64,000 bases of DNA from Thiolapillus brandeum (GTDB taxonomy: Bacteria > Pseudomonadota > Gammaproteobacteria > Chromatiales > Chromatiaceae), in assembly GCF_000828615.1 (NCBI RefSeq), contig NZ_AP012273.1, positions 2,356,001-2,420,000 on the forward strand. Direction: 5' to 3'. The notes under the pieces were generated by a model. The model was not told the origin of the DNA, made no database searches, and worked only from the letters and a program-made list of their open reading frames with translations. Shown here piece after piece: positions 33,171 through 43,165 of the stretch; the stretch's first letter is position 1, and each line of letters begins with the position of its first letter. Position numbers and translations under genes: made by a program.

Positions 33171-34328
33171 ATGCCAGGAAAAGAACCACCACCACTATTG
33201 CATATGATGCAGCGCCTCATTGCCGAGCCATCGGTGAGCAGCGTGAGTCCTGCATGGGATCAGCCCAACGTGCGTGTCATTGATCTGCTGGCCGAATGGC
33301 TGCAGGGCATGGGCTTTGAAGTGCGCAAGCTGGCGGTGCCGGATCACCCGGGAAAGTTCAACCTGATTGCCAGCCTGGGCAGCGGCCCTGACGGCCTGGT
33401 GCTTTCAGGACACACGGATACGGTACCTTTCGACGAAAGCCGCTGGCGCAGTGACCCCTTCACCCTCACGAAAAAGGACAACCGCCTGTACGGCCTGGGC
33501 AGTACGGACATGAAGGGCTTCTTCGCCCTGGTGCTGGAAGCCCTGCGCGGTCTGGATCTGTCGCCGTTGAAACATCCTCTGGTGATTCTTGCCACGGCAG
33601 ACGAAGAAAGCTCCATGAGCGGCGCCCGGGCCCTGGCCGAGAGCGGCCAGTCCCTGGGGCGCCATGCGGTCATCGGCGAACCCACGGGTCTCAGGCCCAT
33701 CCGCATGCACAAGGGTATTGCCATGGAATGCATCCGCATCACGGGCCGCTCCGGTCATTCCAGCAACCCGGCCCTGGGTAACAATGCCCTGGAGGGCATG
33801 AATCTGGTGCTGACGGAAATCATGCAGTGGCGTCAGGAATTGGGAGAGCGTTATACCAATCCCCTGTTCGAGGTGGCGGTGCCCACAGTCAACCTGGGCC
33901 ACATCCACGGCGGCGACAACCCCAACCGTATCTGTGGCCAGTGCGAGCTGCATATCGATATCCGCCCCCTGCCCGGCATGAACCTGGAGAATCTGCGCGG
34001 CGAACTGGATATGCGCCTGGCCAGGGTACTCCAGTCCACGGGCCTGGAACTGGAGCGCCAATCCATGTTCGGCGGCGTACCGGCCCTGGAAACTCCGGCA
34101 TCTGCTGAAATCGTGCACACAGCCGAACAGCTCTCCGGCTACGCTGCCGAAGCCGTGGCCTTTGGCACTGAAGGCCCCTTCCTGCAGCAGATGGGTATGG
34201 ACACGGTGATCCTGGGCCCCGGCAGCATCGATCAGGCCCATCAGCCCGACGAATTCATGAGCATGGATCAGATCCGCCCTGGCATTGCCATCATCCAACA
34301 GCTGATTCAGCGTTTCTGCCTGACCTGA
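33171..34328 (+). CDS. argE: Acetylornithine deacetylase
   Basis: 385 residues, the expected size (E. coli ArgE 383). M20 metallopeptidase family: SGHTDTVPFDESRW (first metal His and Asp), GLGSTDMKGFFALVLEA, ATADEESSMSGARAL (catalytic Glu pair), VIGEPTGLRPIRMHKG and a C-terminal GPGSIDQAHQPDEF. It removes acetate from N-acetylornithine in arginine synthesis. argA, the first enzyme of the same pathway, follows after 12 bases, so the two form an arginine operon. Confidence 0.92.
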   Translation: MPGKEPPPLLHMMQRLIAEPSVSSVSPAWDQPNVRVIDLLAEWLQGMGFEVRKLAVPDHPGKFNLIASLGSGPDGLVLSGHTDTVPFDESRWRSDPFTLTKKDNRLYGLGSTDMKGFFALVLEALRGLDLSPLKHPLVILATADEESSMSGARALAESGQSLGRHAVIGEPTGLRPIRMHKGIAMECIRITGRSGHSSNPALGNNALEGMNLVLTEIMQWRQELGERYTNPLFEVAVPTVNLGHIHGGDNPNRICGQCELHIDIRPLPGMNLENLRGELDMRLARVLQSTGLELERQSMFGGVPALETPASAEIVHTAEQLSGYAAEAVAFGTEGPFLQQMGMDTVILGPGSIDQAHQPDEFMSMDQIRPGIAIIQQLIQRFCLT

Positions 34329-34340
34329 TATGATGAGCGG

Positions 34341-35660
34341 ATGAACAAGGACGCCCACAATTTCGTCAACTGGTTCCGCCAGGCATCGCCCTATATCCAT
34401 GCCCACCGGGGCAGCACCGTGGTGCTGGCTTTTGGTGGCGAGGCGGTGCAGGATGCCGGCTTCGACAAACTCATCCATGACATCGCCCTGCTGCACAGCC
34501 TGGGCCTGCGCCTGGTGCTGGTGCATGGCACCCGGCCCCAGATCGAAGAACGCCTGAAGCTGCGCGGGGCGGACATGCAGGTGATCAACGGTATGCGCGT
34601 CACTGACGAACATGCCCTGCTGTGCGTCAAGGAAGCAGCGGGCACCGTGCGCGTGGAAATCGAGGCGCTGCTCTCCACGGGACTGGCCAATTCTCCTATG
34701 GCCGGGGCGCAGATCGCCGTGGACTCGGGCAATTTCGTCACCGCCAAGCCCCTGGGCATTATCAACGGCGTGGATTACCAGCACACAGGGGAAGTACGGC
34801 GCATCAACACTGCGGCCATGACCCAGCGTCTGGATGCAGGCGCCATGGTACTGGTGCCGCCTTTGGGCTATTCCCCCACAGGGGAGGTCTTCAACCTCAA
34901 TGCCGCCGATGTCGCGGCGGCCATTGCCCGGGAACTGCATGCCGACAAGCTGGTGTTCCTTACCGACAACAAACTCATGGACAGCCGCAGAAAGCCCATA
35001 GAGAGCATGCTGCCCCGGGAAGTGGACGCACTGCTGAAACGCCGCAGGACCCTGGACGAACAGCTGCGGCGCGTCCTGGGCAACGCCGCCCAGGCCTGCC
35101 GTAGCGGCGTGGCCCGGGCGCATGTCCTGCCCCGGCGCCAGGATGGCGTACTGCTCACGGAACTGTTCACCCGGGATGGCGCGGGCACCCTGATCACCGC
35201 CGAGCGCTGGGAAACCCTGCGCCAGGCACGCATCGATGACGTGAGCGGCATCCTGGCGCTGATCAAGCCTTTGGAGGAGTCCGGAGTGCTGGTGCGCCGT
35301 TCCCGGGAGTACATCGAGAACGAGATCAGCCAGTTCAGCATCATCGAACGCGATGGCGCCATCATTGCCTGCGCCGCCCTGTATCCCTTCGAGAAGGAAA
35401 GCATGGCAGAGCTGGCCTGCCTGGTGGTGCATCCCGACTACCGCCAGGGCGGGAGAGGCGACCAACTGCTGGAACAGGTGCGTCAGCAGGCCATGGACAT
35501 GGGCATGCAGGAGCTGTTCGTACTCACCACCCGCACTGCCCACTGGTTCCGCGAACGGGGGTTCAACAGCGCAGATGTGTCACGCCTGCCGGGCAGGAAG
35601 AAGAACCTCTACAACTGGCAACGCAACTCCCGGATGCTGGTCCTTCCCCTGAAATCATGA
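34341..35660 (+). CDS. argA: N-acetylglutamate synthase
   Basis: 439 residues (family about 440). The N-terminal amino-acid-kinase fold (VVLAFGGEAVQDAG; LRLVLVHGTRPQIEERLKL; VFLTDNKLMDS) does not phosphorylate but binds arginine as feedback inhibitor in this class. The C-terminal GNAT acetyltransferase has CLVVHPDYRQGGRGDQLLEQ as acetyl-CoA site and AHWFRERGF near the end. It makes N-acetylglutamate, the first step to arginine. Its stop overlaps the next start (ATGA). Confidence 0.95.
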   Translation: MNKDAHNFVNWFRQASPYIHAHRGSTVVLAFGGEAVQDAGFDKLIHDIALLHSLGLRLVLVHGTRPQIEERLKLRGADMQVINGMRVTDEHALLCVKEAAGTVRVEIEALLSTGLANSPMAGAQIAVDSGNFVTAKPLGIINGVDYQHTGEVRRINTAAMTQRLDAGAMVLVPPLGYSPTGEVFNLNAADVAAAIARELHADKLVFLTDNKLMDSRRKPIESMLPREVDALLKRRRTLDEQLRRVLGNAAQACRSGVARAHVLPRRQDGVLLTELFTRDGAGTLITAERWETLRQARIDDVSGILALIKPLEESGVLVRRSREYIENEISQFSIIERDGAIIACAALYPFEKESMAELACLVVHPDYRQGGRGDQLLEQVRQQAMDMGMQELFVLTTRTAHWFRERGFNSADVSRLPGRKKNLYNWQRNSRMLVLPLKS

Positions 35661-36280
35661 ACAGGCTGCCCCTGGCCGCACTGGTCGTTTTCAACCTGCT
35701 TTCCCTGGCCATTGCCCTGTACATGGGCTGGGATCCGGCCCTGATCCTGTTCCTCTACTGGGCGGAGAATGTGGTCGTGGCCCTGTGGCAGATTCCGCGT
35801 TTCTTCGTCGCCGGCAGCAATCACCCGGGAGACGGCTACAAACTGCCCAACCGGATCTTCATGACCCTGTTCTTCCTGGCCCATTACGGTATCTTCACCT
35901 ATGTACATGGCGCACTGGTGTTCTCCTTGTTCCTGCACAAGAACCTGACCGAGAACAATCTCCTTGGCACCATCAATGAAACCCATGGCCTGCTCCTGGC
36001 CCTGCTGGGCCTGCTCATCAGTCATGGGGTGCAGTTCTTCTCCGATCTGGCCAACGGCAGCGCCACCAGCACCCCCATCAACAAGGTCATGGCCCAGCCC
36101 TACAAACGCATCGTGGTACTGCACATGGTGGTGCTGCTGAGCGGCGGCCTGCTCATGTTCCTGCCCTATCCCATGACCAGCCTGGTGCTCCTGGCCGTGA
36201 TCAAGACGGGCATGGATATCTACATGGATCGCAAACTGATGAAACAACAGGAAGCTCCCGCCAATGTCGCACAGTTCTAA
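35657..36280 (+). CDS. DUF6498 membrane protein
   Basis: 207 residues with about six hydrophobic helices. WDPALILFLYWAENVVVALW and the following RIFMTLFFLAHYGIFTYVHG are the defining patterns of DUF6498. Function unknown. It overlaps argA by 4 bases and the CDF gene by 17 bases, so all are co-translated. A link to metal handling is suggested only by the CDF neighbour. Confidence 0.8.
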   Translation: MNRLPLAALVVFNLLSLAIALYMGWDPALILFLYWAENVVVALWQIPRFFVAGSNHPGDGYKLPNRIFMTLFFLAHYGIFTYVHGALVFSLFLHKNLTENNLLGTINETHGLLLALLGLLISHGVQFFSDLANGSATSTPINKVMAQPYKRIVVLHMVVLLSGGLLMFLPYPMTSLVLLAVIKTGMDIYMDRKLMKQQEAPANVAQF

Positions 36281-37379
36281 GAAAGCGGTCATCACCGCCA
36301 TCATCTCCAACGCGCTGGTGACCATCATCAAGTTCATCGCCGCCGTTCTCAGCGGCTCGGCATCCATGGCCAACGAAGCCGTGCACAGCCTCATGGACAC
36401 CCTCAACCAGGGCTTTCTCTTCCTCGGCCTGCGCGAGAGTGAAAAACCTGCCGATACGGTCTATGCCTTTGGTCACGGGCAGAAGAAATACCTGTGGAAC
36501 CTGTGGTCCGCCATCGGCCTGTTCTCTATCGGCGCCGGTCTGGGACTGTCCCACGCCTGGCACAGCTGGGAAGGGCTGGACAGCCACCAGGCCATGGAGA
36601 CCGCCAGTATCTTCGGCCACCAGGTCAGCACCCTGTGGATCAACCTGGGGGTACTGGGCACGGGCTTTCTCCTCGAGGGCTACTCCTTCCTGGTCGCCAT
36701 GAAGGAATTTCTCCTGCGCATGCGCGCTGCCGGAGAAAAGAACCCCCTCGCCTACCTGGTGAAAGTGGAAGACCCCACTCTCATGGCCATCGTCCTGGAA
36801 GACTCCGCCGCCATGCTGGGCCTGTCTCTGGCAGCCCTGGGTATCATTCTCAGTGCCGTCACCGGGCATGCGGAATACGACATCATTTTCTCCGCCCTCA
36901 TCGCCATCATGCTCGGCGGCATTGCCTTCTATCTGAGCTTTATCAACATGCGTTTTCTGGCGGACATGCGCGACATGGAAGCCGAATACCTGTTCCAGGA
37001 CATCATCGAGGATCACCCGGAACTGGAGCGTTACCACGACTTGCGCTCCATCATAATCGACGAGCGCAACACCGTGCTCATTGCCGAGATCGAACTCAAG
37101 GAGGAAGCCATGATCAATGGCTTGCGGCAGAAGATCGATGACAGCGCTGAACAGATCCTGCAGCAACTCACGGCCAACGACAGCCAGCGCCGACAGCTGG
37201 AGCAATACGCCAGGGACCGGGCAGCCGTGGAAGTGATCATAGGCCGCGCCGAGCGCATCATCGACGAGATCGAACAGGACATCAAAGCTCAACTGCCCCG
37301 GGTCAGCCACATTACTCTGGAAGTGGAAGGCGTCTGCGCCGCCCCGCCCCTGTCAGAGGCAACCGACCAGGAGCAATGA
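36264..37379 (+). CDS. Cation diffusion facilitator (CDF) family transporter
   Basis: 371-residue inner-membrane protein. The N-terminal six-helix CDF domain (VITAIISNALVTIIKFIAAV; SASMANEAVHSLMDTLNQ; YAFGHGQKKYLWNLWSAIGL) exchanges divalent metals for protons. The second metal helix HSLMD and the YAFGHG motif are clear; the later helix DSAAMLGLSLA carries Asp with Ala instead of the usual His, so the ion site departs from the standard one. The C-terminal cytoplasmic part is longer than usual. Metal not predictable. It overlaps dusA by 4 bases. Confidence 0.85.
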   Translation: MSHSSKKAVITAIISNALVTIIKFIAAVLSGSASMANEAVHSLMDTLNQGFLFLGLRESEKPADTVYAFGHGQKKYLWNLWSAIGLFSIGAGLGLSHAWHSWEGLDSHQAMETASIFGHQVSTLWINLGVLGTGFLLEGYSFLVAMKEFLLRMRAAGEKNPLAYLVKVEDPTLMAIVLEDSAAMLGLSLAALGIILSAVTGHAEYDIIFSALIAIMLGGIAFYLSFINMRFLADMRDMEAEYLFQDIIEDHPELERYHDLRSIIIDERNTVLIAEIELKEEAMINGLRQKIDDSAEQILQQLTANDSQRRQLEQYARDRAAVEVIIGRAERIIDEIEQDIKAQLPRVSHITLEVEGVCAAPPLSEATDQEQ

Positions 37380-38395
37380 GGGCCGCCGACAACAGCATCG
37401 ACCGCTCCTGCAGGCATCTTCCCCTGATCCGGCGCCTGTCTGTCGCGCCCATGCTGGACTGGACGGACAGATACTGCCGTTATTTCCATCGGCTGCTCAC
37501 CCGCCGCACCCTGCTCTATACGGAGATGGTCACCACCGGCGCCCTGCTACACAACGATCCGGCGCGGTTTCTGGATTTCTTTGCCCCGGAACATCCCCTG
37601 GCCCTGCAACTGGGGGGCAGCCACCCCGAAAACCTGGCCGCCTGCTCCCGCCTGGCGGAAGAATGGGGCTATGATGAGGTGAACCTGAATCTGGGTTGTC
37701 CATCCGACCGCGTGCAGTCCGGCATGTTCGGCGCCTGCCTCATGGCCCGGCCGGATCAGGTGGCCGAGTGCATCAGCGCCATGACTGAAAGCTGCACACT
37801 GCCGATCACCGCCAAACACCGTATCGGCATCGACGAACTGGACAGCTACGACCTGCTCACCGCCTTTGTGGAAAAACTGGCAAACGCCGGTTGCAAGACC
37901 TTCATCGTCCATGCGCGCAAGGCCTGGCTGCAAGGACTCAGCCCCAGGGAAAACCGGGACGTGCCGCCCCTGCATTATGATCGGGTGTATCGCCTGAAAC
38001 AGGATTTCCCCCACCTGGAGATCATCCTCAATGGGGGCGTGAAGAGCCTGGATGAGGCCCTTGGCCATCTGGAACAGGTGGATGGCGTGATGATAGGCCG
38101 GGAGGCCTACCAGAATCCCTGGATGCTTGCCGAAGTGGACCGGCGGATCTACGGGGATGACCGGCAGCCCGCCAGCCGTCATCAGGTTATCGAACAGCTT
38201 CTGCCTCTGGTGGAACAGGAATGTTCAAAAGCGGTTCCCCTCAAGCGCATCACCCGCCACATCCTCGGACTGTTCCACGGCCAGCCCGGTGCGAAGAAGT
38301 GGCGGCGCTACCTGTCGGAAAACGCCCACCTGCCCGGTGCCGGGCCGGAAACGCTGGAAACCGCTCTGGGCCTGGTGCCGCGCATTGACGATTGA
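37376..38395 (+). CDS. dusA: tRNA-dihydrouridine(20/20a) synthase
   Basis: 339 residues. FMN-dependent reductase of U20/U20a in tRNA. The typical start VAPMLDWTDRYCRYFHRLL is preceded by about 25 extra residues. The catalytic Cys is in EVNLNLGCPSDRVQSGMFGA, the FMN/phosphate contacts are in KHRIGID and FIVHARKAWLQGLSP, and VMIGREAYQNPW is characteristic of DusA. It is last of the argE-argA-DUF6498-CDF-dusA chain. Confidence 0.94.
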   Translation: MRAADNSIDRSCRHLPLIRRLSVAPMLDWTDRYCRYFHRLLTRRTLLYTEMVTTGALLHNDPARFLDFFAPEHPLALQLGGSHPENLAACSRLAEEWGYDEVNLNLGCPSDRVQSGMFGACLMARPDQVAECISAMTESCTLPITAKHRIGIDELDSYDLLTAFVEKLANAGCKTFIVHARKAWLQGLSPRENRDVPPLHYDRVYRLKQDFPHLEIILNGGVKSLDEALGHLEQVDGVMIGREAYQNPWMLAEVDRRIYGDDRQPASRHQVIEQLLPLVEQECSKAVPLKRITRHILGLFHGQPGAKKWRRYLSENAHLPGAGPETLETALGLVPRIDD

Positions 38396-38397
38396 CA

Positions 38398-38425
38398 TTG
38401 AGGATTCACTCATAAGTGCTACTAT
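38398..38425 (+). promoter_or_regulatory. Candidate sigma-70 promoter for DUF2892 gene
   Basis: -35 TTGAGG (38398-38403) and -10 TACTAT (38420-38425) are 16 bases apart. They lie about 40 bases before the ATG at 38464, just after the dusA stop. Confidence 0.4.
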
Positions 38426-38463
38426 ACGCGCCACTAAAATTAACTAATGAAGAGTAATCCCAA

Positions 38464-38679
38464 ATGAGTGTAGAACGCATGGTGCTGGCTTTTGCCGGCT
38501 TCGCAATCCTGCTGTCCCTGGCCCTGGGCTGGAACATCAGCCCCATCTTCCACAATGCAAACTGGCTATGGTTCACCGCCTTCGTGGGCGCCAATCTGTT
38601 CCAGTCCGCCTTCACCGGCTTCTGTCCCCTGGCCATGATCCTGAAAAAGCTTGGCGTCAAGCCTGCCGGCACCTTCTGA
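38464..38679 (+). CDS. DUF2892 small membrane protein
   Basis: 71 residues with two transmembrane helices ([35 protein letters not shown]) and the conserved [16 protein letters not shown]. This matches the DUF2892 family, the domain attached to rhodanese in YgaP and often near sulfur-handling genes. The Cys is conserved in the family. A stand-alone gene with its own probable promoter and a hairpin directly after it. Confidence 0.88.
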   Translation: MSVERMVLAFAGFAILLSLALGWNISPIFHNANWLWFTAFVGANLFQSAFTGFCPLAMILKKLGVKPAGTF

Positions 38680-38683
38680 GTAA

Positions 38684-38716
38684 GGGCGGAGTCGTCTCAT
38701 GCGATTCCGCCCGTTT
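38684..38716. terminator. Hairpin terminator between convergent genes
   Basis: GGGCGGA (38684-38690) pairs with TCCGCCC (38706-38712), with an inner TCG/CGA pair, followed by GTTTC. It lies between the convergent DUF2892 and DUF1513 genes and can serve both. The U-tract is short. Confidence 0.45.
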
Positions 38717-38720
38717 CGAA

Positions 38721-39773
38721 TCACAGCTGCAGGTCGAATCCCAGGCGCTCGACATCCCTGATCCAGTTGAAGACATGCGAACCACTTTGGAAGGTGTTGA
38801 TACGCAGGTTGTCTTCATCCAGCTCCAGGCTCTGCGCATCCACCAGACCCAGGCGGGTATCGCTCCCGTAGCTGATGTAGAAACCGCTGTCCCGTGTATT
38901 CAGGCAAATACCCCGGGGACGGGGAAGGTCCATGGCCTTGATAAAACTGCCGTCCCGCATGGACCAGAAAGTCACCATATCGCCGTCGGGATGGGCCACG
39001 GCCGCCACCCGGCTGCCCTCGTGTATGGCGACACTCAGGGCTTCGCCTTTCATGCGCGCAACAATCTCCTCCGGCTCTGTCCGGGTGCGCATTTCCTGTC
39101 CTGCGGGCTTGATGCTCACCCCGCCATTGTCCGTGAGCGCCAGCCCGGCCCGGGGGGCTGACACCACGATCAGCCCGCCATCCCCATCCAGGGCAAAGTG
39201 CCCGGTGTTGATGCGCTCATTGGTCAGCTCCACGCGATCCAGAAGCTTTTCCGTCTGCACGTCGATATAAGTGACACAGGGCGCATCCCCGTCCAGGCGG
39301 CCACCGCCGTTGGTGACCACCATTACCTTGCCATCGTCGATGAGCTGGCATTCGTGGGGCTCTTCTCCGTAGGTGGGAAACTCTCCCAGCAGTTGATGCG
39401 TATCGGCATCCCTCACGGCAATCACACCCTTGAAATCATCCAGGTAGGATTCCGTGCAATACAGCAGCCTGGCATCACTGGAATAGGCGCCATGCCCATA
39501 GAAATGCCGCCCGGGGACGGTCTCGATGGTGCGGGTCAGGCTCATGCTGTTGAGGTCGATCTCACAGGCGCCCGGCCCTTTTTTCTCGAATACCGCCATA
39601 GTGGTGGGCTGATCCGGCTTAAGCGCTACGGCATGGGGCAGAAAAGAGGTGGTGATCAGGGTGGGTTTGTCCGATTCCGGTTGCAGCACGGAAAAGACAA
39701 AACTCATCTCTTCAGCCGATTGCCCCGGTTGCAGGTATTGCCCGCCACCGAGAACCAGGTCTTTGTTTGCCAT
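38721..39773 (-). CDS. DUF1513 beta-propeller-like protein
   Basis: 350 residues. Repeated strand patterns and motifs of DUF1513 (RHFYGHGAYSSDARLLYCTE; GVIAVRDADTHQLLGEFPTY; EPHECQLIDDGKVMVVTNGG; HFALDGDGGLIVVSAPR). Many family members are exported and lie in iron or cytochrome clusters; this one has no obvious signal peptide. Possibly a periplasmic or cytoplasmic propeller with unknown ligand. It is transcribed alone, toward the DUF2892 gene. Confidence 0.8.
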   Translation of the reverse strand: MANKDLVLGGGQYLQPGQSAEEMSFVFSVLQPESDKPTLITTSFLPHAVALKPDQPTTMAVFEKKGPGACEIDLNSMSLTRTIETVPGRHFYGHGAYSSDARLLYCTESYLDDFKGVIAVRDADTHQLLGEFPTYGEEPHECQLIDDGKVMVVTNGGGRLDGDAPCVTYIDVQTEKLLDRVELTNERINTGHFALDGDGGLIVVSAPRAGLALTDNGGVSIKPAGQEMRTRTEPEEIVARMKGEALSVAIHEGSRVAAVAHPDGDMVTFWSMRDGSFIKAMDLPRPRGICLNTRDSGFYISYGSDTRLGLVDAQSLELDEDNLRINTFQSGSHVFNWIRDVERLGFDLQL

Positions 39774-39817
39774 TGTGTACCTACCAAATCATCAGGAAAC
39801 AGATACCTTTCTTTATA

Positions 39818-41173
39818 TCAGGTATGGTCGGCGCCGACCATGGACGCATACAGATCATGTGCATCACTTCCGTCTATATCCACTTCCACGAAATCCCCGG
39901 GCTGCACTTCCCAACTCCCCTCGATGATCACCTGACCATCGATCTCCGGCGCATCCCCCGGCCCCCGGGCGATGACATGCTCCGGGTGGGTTTCATCCAC
40001 CAGGACGATCATGCGCTGGCCCGTTTTCTGAGCCAGTTTTTCCGCCGAAACATTCGCCTGCACTTCCATGAAGCGTTCCAGACGCTCCTCCTTGAGAGCC
40101 TCCGGCACCTGTTCGGGTAATGCATTGGCTGCGGCGCCTTCCACGGGGGAGTAAGTGAAACAACCCACCCGGTCCAGCCGGGCTTCCTTCAGAAAATCCA
40201 ATAGCTCGGCAAAATCTTCTTCGGTTTCTCCGGGATAACCTACGATGAAGGTGGAGCGCAATACCAGCTCAGGGCAGTCTCGGCGCCAATCGGCAATGCG
40301 TTGCAACACCTTTTCCGTGGCGGCGGGCCGCCCCATGGCCTTGAGAATGCGTTCGCTGCCATGCTGCAATGGCATGTCGAGGTAAGGCAGGATGGCGCCC
40401 TCGGCCATGAGGGGAATCACCTGATCCACCTGGGGATAGGGATAGACATAATGCAGACGGATCCAGGCGGGCAAGTCTCCCAGGGCTCTGGCCAGACTGT
40501 GAAGCCGGGTCTCCATGGGCTTGCCACTGACGAAATCCGTCCGGTATTTCAGATCCACGCCATAGGCGCTGGTGTCCTGGGACACCACCAGCAGTTCCCG
40601 CACGCCGGATTCCACCAGACGCTCGGCCTCAGCCATCACTTCATTCAGAGGACGGCTCACCAGATCGCCGCGCAGGGAGGGAATGATGCAGAACCTGCAG
40701 CGATGGTTGCAGCCTTCGGAAATCTTCAGGTAGGCATAATGCCGGGGCGTGAGCTTGACCCCCTGAGGCGGAATCAGGCTGCTCCAGGGGTCGTGGGGCG
40801 CGGGCAGTTGGGCATGCACCAGAGCCATGACTTCCTCGTAGGCATGGGGACCGGTGATCCCCAGCAGCTTGGGGTATTTTCCCCGGATCTCGTCGGCCCG
40901 CACGCCGAGGCAGCCGGTAACGATCACCCGGCCATTGGCGGCCAGGGCATCACCGATGGTCTCCAGGGATTCCTCCACTGCCGCATCGATGAAGCCACAG
41001 GTGTTGACGATGACCAGGTCTGCTTCCGCGTAGCCGGGCACCATGACATAACCCTCGGCGCGCAACTGGGTGAGAATGCGTTCGGAATCCACCAGGTTCT
41101 TGGGACATCCCAGGCTGACGAAACCAATGGCGGGAGCCTGCCGGTCAGAACCCGGCTCCAGGGGTTCAGCCAT
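39818..41173 (-). CDS. rimO: Ribosomal protein uS12 methylthiotransferase
   Basis: 451 residues. Radical-SAM enzyme that adds a methylthio group to Asp of ribosomal protein S12. The N-terminal UPF0004 domain gives three Cys for one Fe-S cluster ([37 protein letters not shown]). The radical SAM triad is in [24 protein letters not shown] domain ends the protein. It overlaps the upstream small gene by 8 bases. Confidence 0.95.
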   Translation of the reverse strand: MAEPLEPGSDRQAPAIGFVSLGCPKNLVDSERILTQLRAEGYVMVPGYAEADLVIVNTCGFIDAAVEESLETIGDALAANGRVIVTGCLGVRADEIRGKYPKLLGITGPHAYEEVMALVHAQLPAPHDPWSSLIPPQGVKLTPRHYAYLKISEGCNHRCRFCIIPSLRGDLVSRPLNEVMAEAERLVESGVRELLVVSQDTSAYGVDLKYRTDFVSGKPMETRLHSLARALGDLPAWIRLHYVYPYPQVDQVIPLMAEGAILPYLDMPLQHGSERILKAMGRPAATEKVLQRIADWRRDCPELVLRSTFIVGYPGETEEDFAELLDFLKEARLDRVGCFTYSPVEGAAANALPEQVPEALKEERLERFMEVQANVSAEKLAQKTGQRMIVLVDETHPEHVIARGPGDAPEIDGQVIIEGSWEVQPGDFVEVDIDGSDAHDLYASMVGADHT

Positions 41174-41495
41174 TCAGGAAATCCGTGATGGAAACCGCCT
41201 GGTTCTGGCCGATTTCCACCATCATGCTTTCTTCCAGGGCGATCTGCCCTTCCCGGATATACGGCAGCATCTGGGAACAAAGCTGATAGACGATGGCCAT
41301 GCCGTCCCGGTTCCTGTCGCCTTCCGGCAGAGCCTCGATGCCTTCCACGAGTTCATCCACATAGGCCTGGAAGATCCGGCCCTGCTCCTCCAGACTGGCG
41401 CTCTTGAACTCATCGGTGAAACTCACCTGCAACTCCCAGCCGGGAGAGTCCGGCGCGTCGATAACGCCTATCTTCAAAGGCCCGTTTATTTCCAT
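41166..41495 (-). CDS. Small acidic hypothetical protein upstream of rimO
   Basis: 109 residues from the ATG at 41495, chosen because GGAG lies eight bases upstream; an open frame to 41657 has no such site. Acidic and soluble ([34 protein letters not shown]). No family recognised. Co-transcribed with rimO (8-base overlap). Confidence 0.65.
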   Translation of the reverse strand: MEINGPLKIGVIDAPDSPGWELQVSFTDEFKSASLEEQGRIFQAYVDELVEGIEALPEGDRNRDGMAIVYQLCSQMLPYIREGQIALEESMMVEIGQNQAVSITDFLNG

Positions 41496-41586
41496 CTTTG
41501 CTCCGACAAAATCAGCATGAAGGACATTGTAGCAAAATGCCGGGGTTACCCGGACGCCCTTGCCCCAACAGATAGCAGAAACCTGG

Positions 41587-42315
41587 TCAGGAATCGCGCC
41601 GGGCGGACTTTCTCCCCTGGGCTGCGCTGAGAATACCACGCAGGATCCTGATCTCATCCAGATCCGGTTCGGCCCGGTAGAACAAGCGCTTGAGGCGGCG
41701 CATGAGCTTGTCGGACTTGCGCGGATCGAGAAAGCCGATGTCTTCCAGGGCCTGTTCCAGATGCCCGAACAGCCCCTGCATATCCCCGGCGGTTGTCGGG
41801 GAAGATTCCGGGGATGCCTGTTCCGCCGAACCCTGTGGATCCTGCATCATCAGTTCATAGCTGAGTACCTGCACCGCCATGGCCAAGTTCAGGGAGGAAT
41901 AATCCGGGTTGGAGGGGATATGCACCAGGTATTGGCAGCGCTCCAGCTCGGCATTGGTCAGCCCGGTGCGTTCCCGGCCAAACACCAGGGCCACTCTGCC
42001 CTGCCGGGCACGAGGCACCACCAGCGCCGCGCATTCCCTGGGATCGACCTGGGGCCAGGCCACGGTGCGCAAGCGGGCGCTGGCACCCACGACCAGGGAG
42101 CAGTCCGCTACAGCCTCATCGAGACTCCTGCAGACCTGGGCTTCATGCAGGATATCGTCGGCGCCGGATGCCCTGGCCACACACTCATCAGTCATGAACT
42201 GGCGGGGATTCACCAGCACCAGATCTTCCAGGCACATGTTCTTCATGGCCCGGGCCACAGCGCCGATATTGCCGCCATGGGAAGTTTCCACCAGCACGAT
42301 GCGTACGTTTTTCAT
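41587..42315 (-). CDS. trmJ: tRNA (cytidine/uridine-2'-O-)-methyltransferase
   Basis: 242 residues. SPOUT-class methyltransferase for position 32 of tRNA. The start KNVRIVLVETSHGGNIGAVA with ARAMKNMCLEDLVLVNP, then LVFGRERTGLTNAELERC and IPSNPDYSSLNLAMAVQVLSYE, is the TrmJ pattern (trefoil knot). The alternative start at 42321 adds only Met-Pro. A C-terminal helical extension (HLEQALEDIGFLDPRK) is also typical. It is divergent from suhB with about 50 bases between. Confidence 0.94.
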   Translation of the reverse strand: MKNVRIVLVETSHGGNIGAVARAMKNMCLEDLVLVNPRQFMTDECVARASGADDILHEAQVCRSLDEAVADCSLVVGASARLRTVAWPQVDPRECAALVVPRARQGRVALVFGRERTGLTNAELERCQYLVHIPSNPDYSSLNLAMAVQVLSYELMMQDPQGSAEQASPESSPTTAGDMQGLFGHLEQALEDIGFLDPRKSDKLMRRLKRLFYRAEPDLDEIRILRGILSAAQGRKSARRDS

Positions 42316-42367
42316 GGGCATGGAGTATAATGGGTTCTTCCATTCAACGCCTGATGTATCCTTCACC

Positions 42368-43165
42368 ATGAACCCCATGACCACCATCGCCGCCCGCGCT
42401 GCCCGCGACGCCGGCAAGCTCCTGCTCAACTATTTCAATCACATGGACAAGGTGAAAGTGCAGGAGAAACAGGCCAATGATTTCGTCACGGAGGTGGATC
42501 GCGCCTCGGAACAGATCATCATCAACGCCATCAGGAAAGCCTATCCGGATCATGCCATTCTTGCCGAAGAGAGCGGCAATCACGCGGGTAACGACTACCT
42601 GTGGATCATCGACCCCCTGGACGGCACCACCAATTATCTGCATGGCTTCCCCCAGTTTTCCATCTCCATCGCCCTGCAGTACCGGGGACAACTGGAAGCT
42701 GCCGTGGTCTACGATCCCCTGCGGGACGAGACCTTCAGCGCCCACAAGGGCGGGGGCGCTTATCTCAATGATCACCGCATCCGCGTAACCCAACAGAAAG
42801 ACCTGCATGGCGCCCTGCTGGGCACGGGTATTCCGTATCGCGATCAACGCCATGTGGAAGCCTACTTCGGCATGATGAAAGCCCTGATCAAGGATGCCGC
42901 CGGCGTCCGCCGCCCCGGATCCGCCGCCCTGGATTTTGCCTGGCTGGCTGCTGGGCGCATCGACGGCTTCTGGGAACTGGGACTGGCCCAATGGGACTTT
43001 GCCGCAGGAACCCTGCTGGTGCGCGAGGCCGGAGGTGTCGTCACGGATCTGAGTGGTGGCGACAAACACTTTGAAACCGGTAACATGGTGGCCGGAAACG
43101 TCAAGCTCCACCAAGCCATGCTTGGGGAGATCAAGCCGTTTCTGTCAGAGGAACTGAAGGCTTGA
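42368..43165 (+). CDS. suhB: Inositol-1-monophosphatase family protein
   Basis: 265 residues starting at MNPMTTIAARAARDAGKLLL, like E. coli SuhB. Mg2+ site motifs: ILAEESGNH, WIIDPLDGTTNYLHGFP and LAQWDFAAGTLLVREAGG. In E. coli SuhB also assists rRNA antitermination and RNA maturation. It is followed by a short terminator that overlaps the stop codon. Confidence 0.93.
   Translation: MNPMTTIAARAARDAGKLLLNYFNHMDKVKVQEKQANDFVTEVDRASEQIIINAIRKAYPDHAILAEESGNHAGNDYLWIIDPLDGTTNYLHGFPQFSISIALQYRGQLEAAVVYDPLRDETFSAHKGGGAYLNDHRIRVTQQKDLHGALLGTGIPYRDQRHVEAYFGMMKALIKDAAGVRRPGSAALDFAWLAAGRIDGFWELGLAQWDFAAGTLLVREAGGVVTDLSGGDKHFETGNMVAGNVKLHQAMLGEIKPFLSEELKA

Noticed and set aside
33405..35543. 712-codon open frame antisense to argE/argA
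   Set aside because: Shadow frame over two well-recognised arginine genes.
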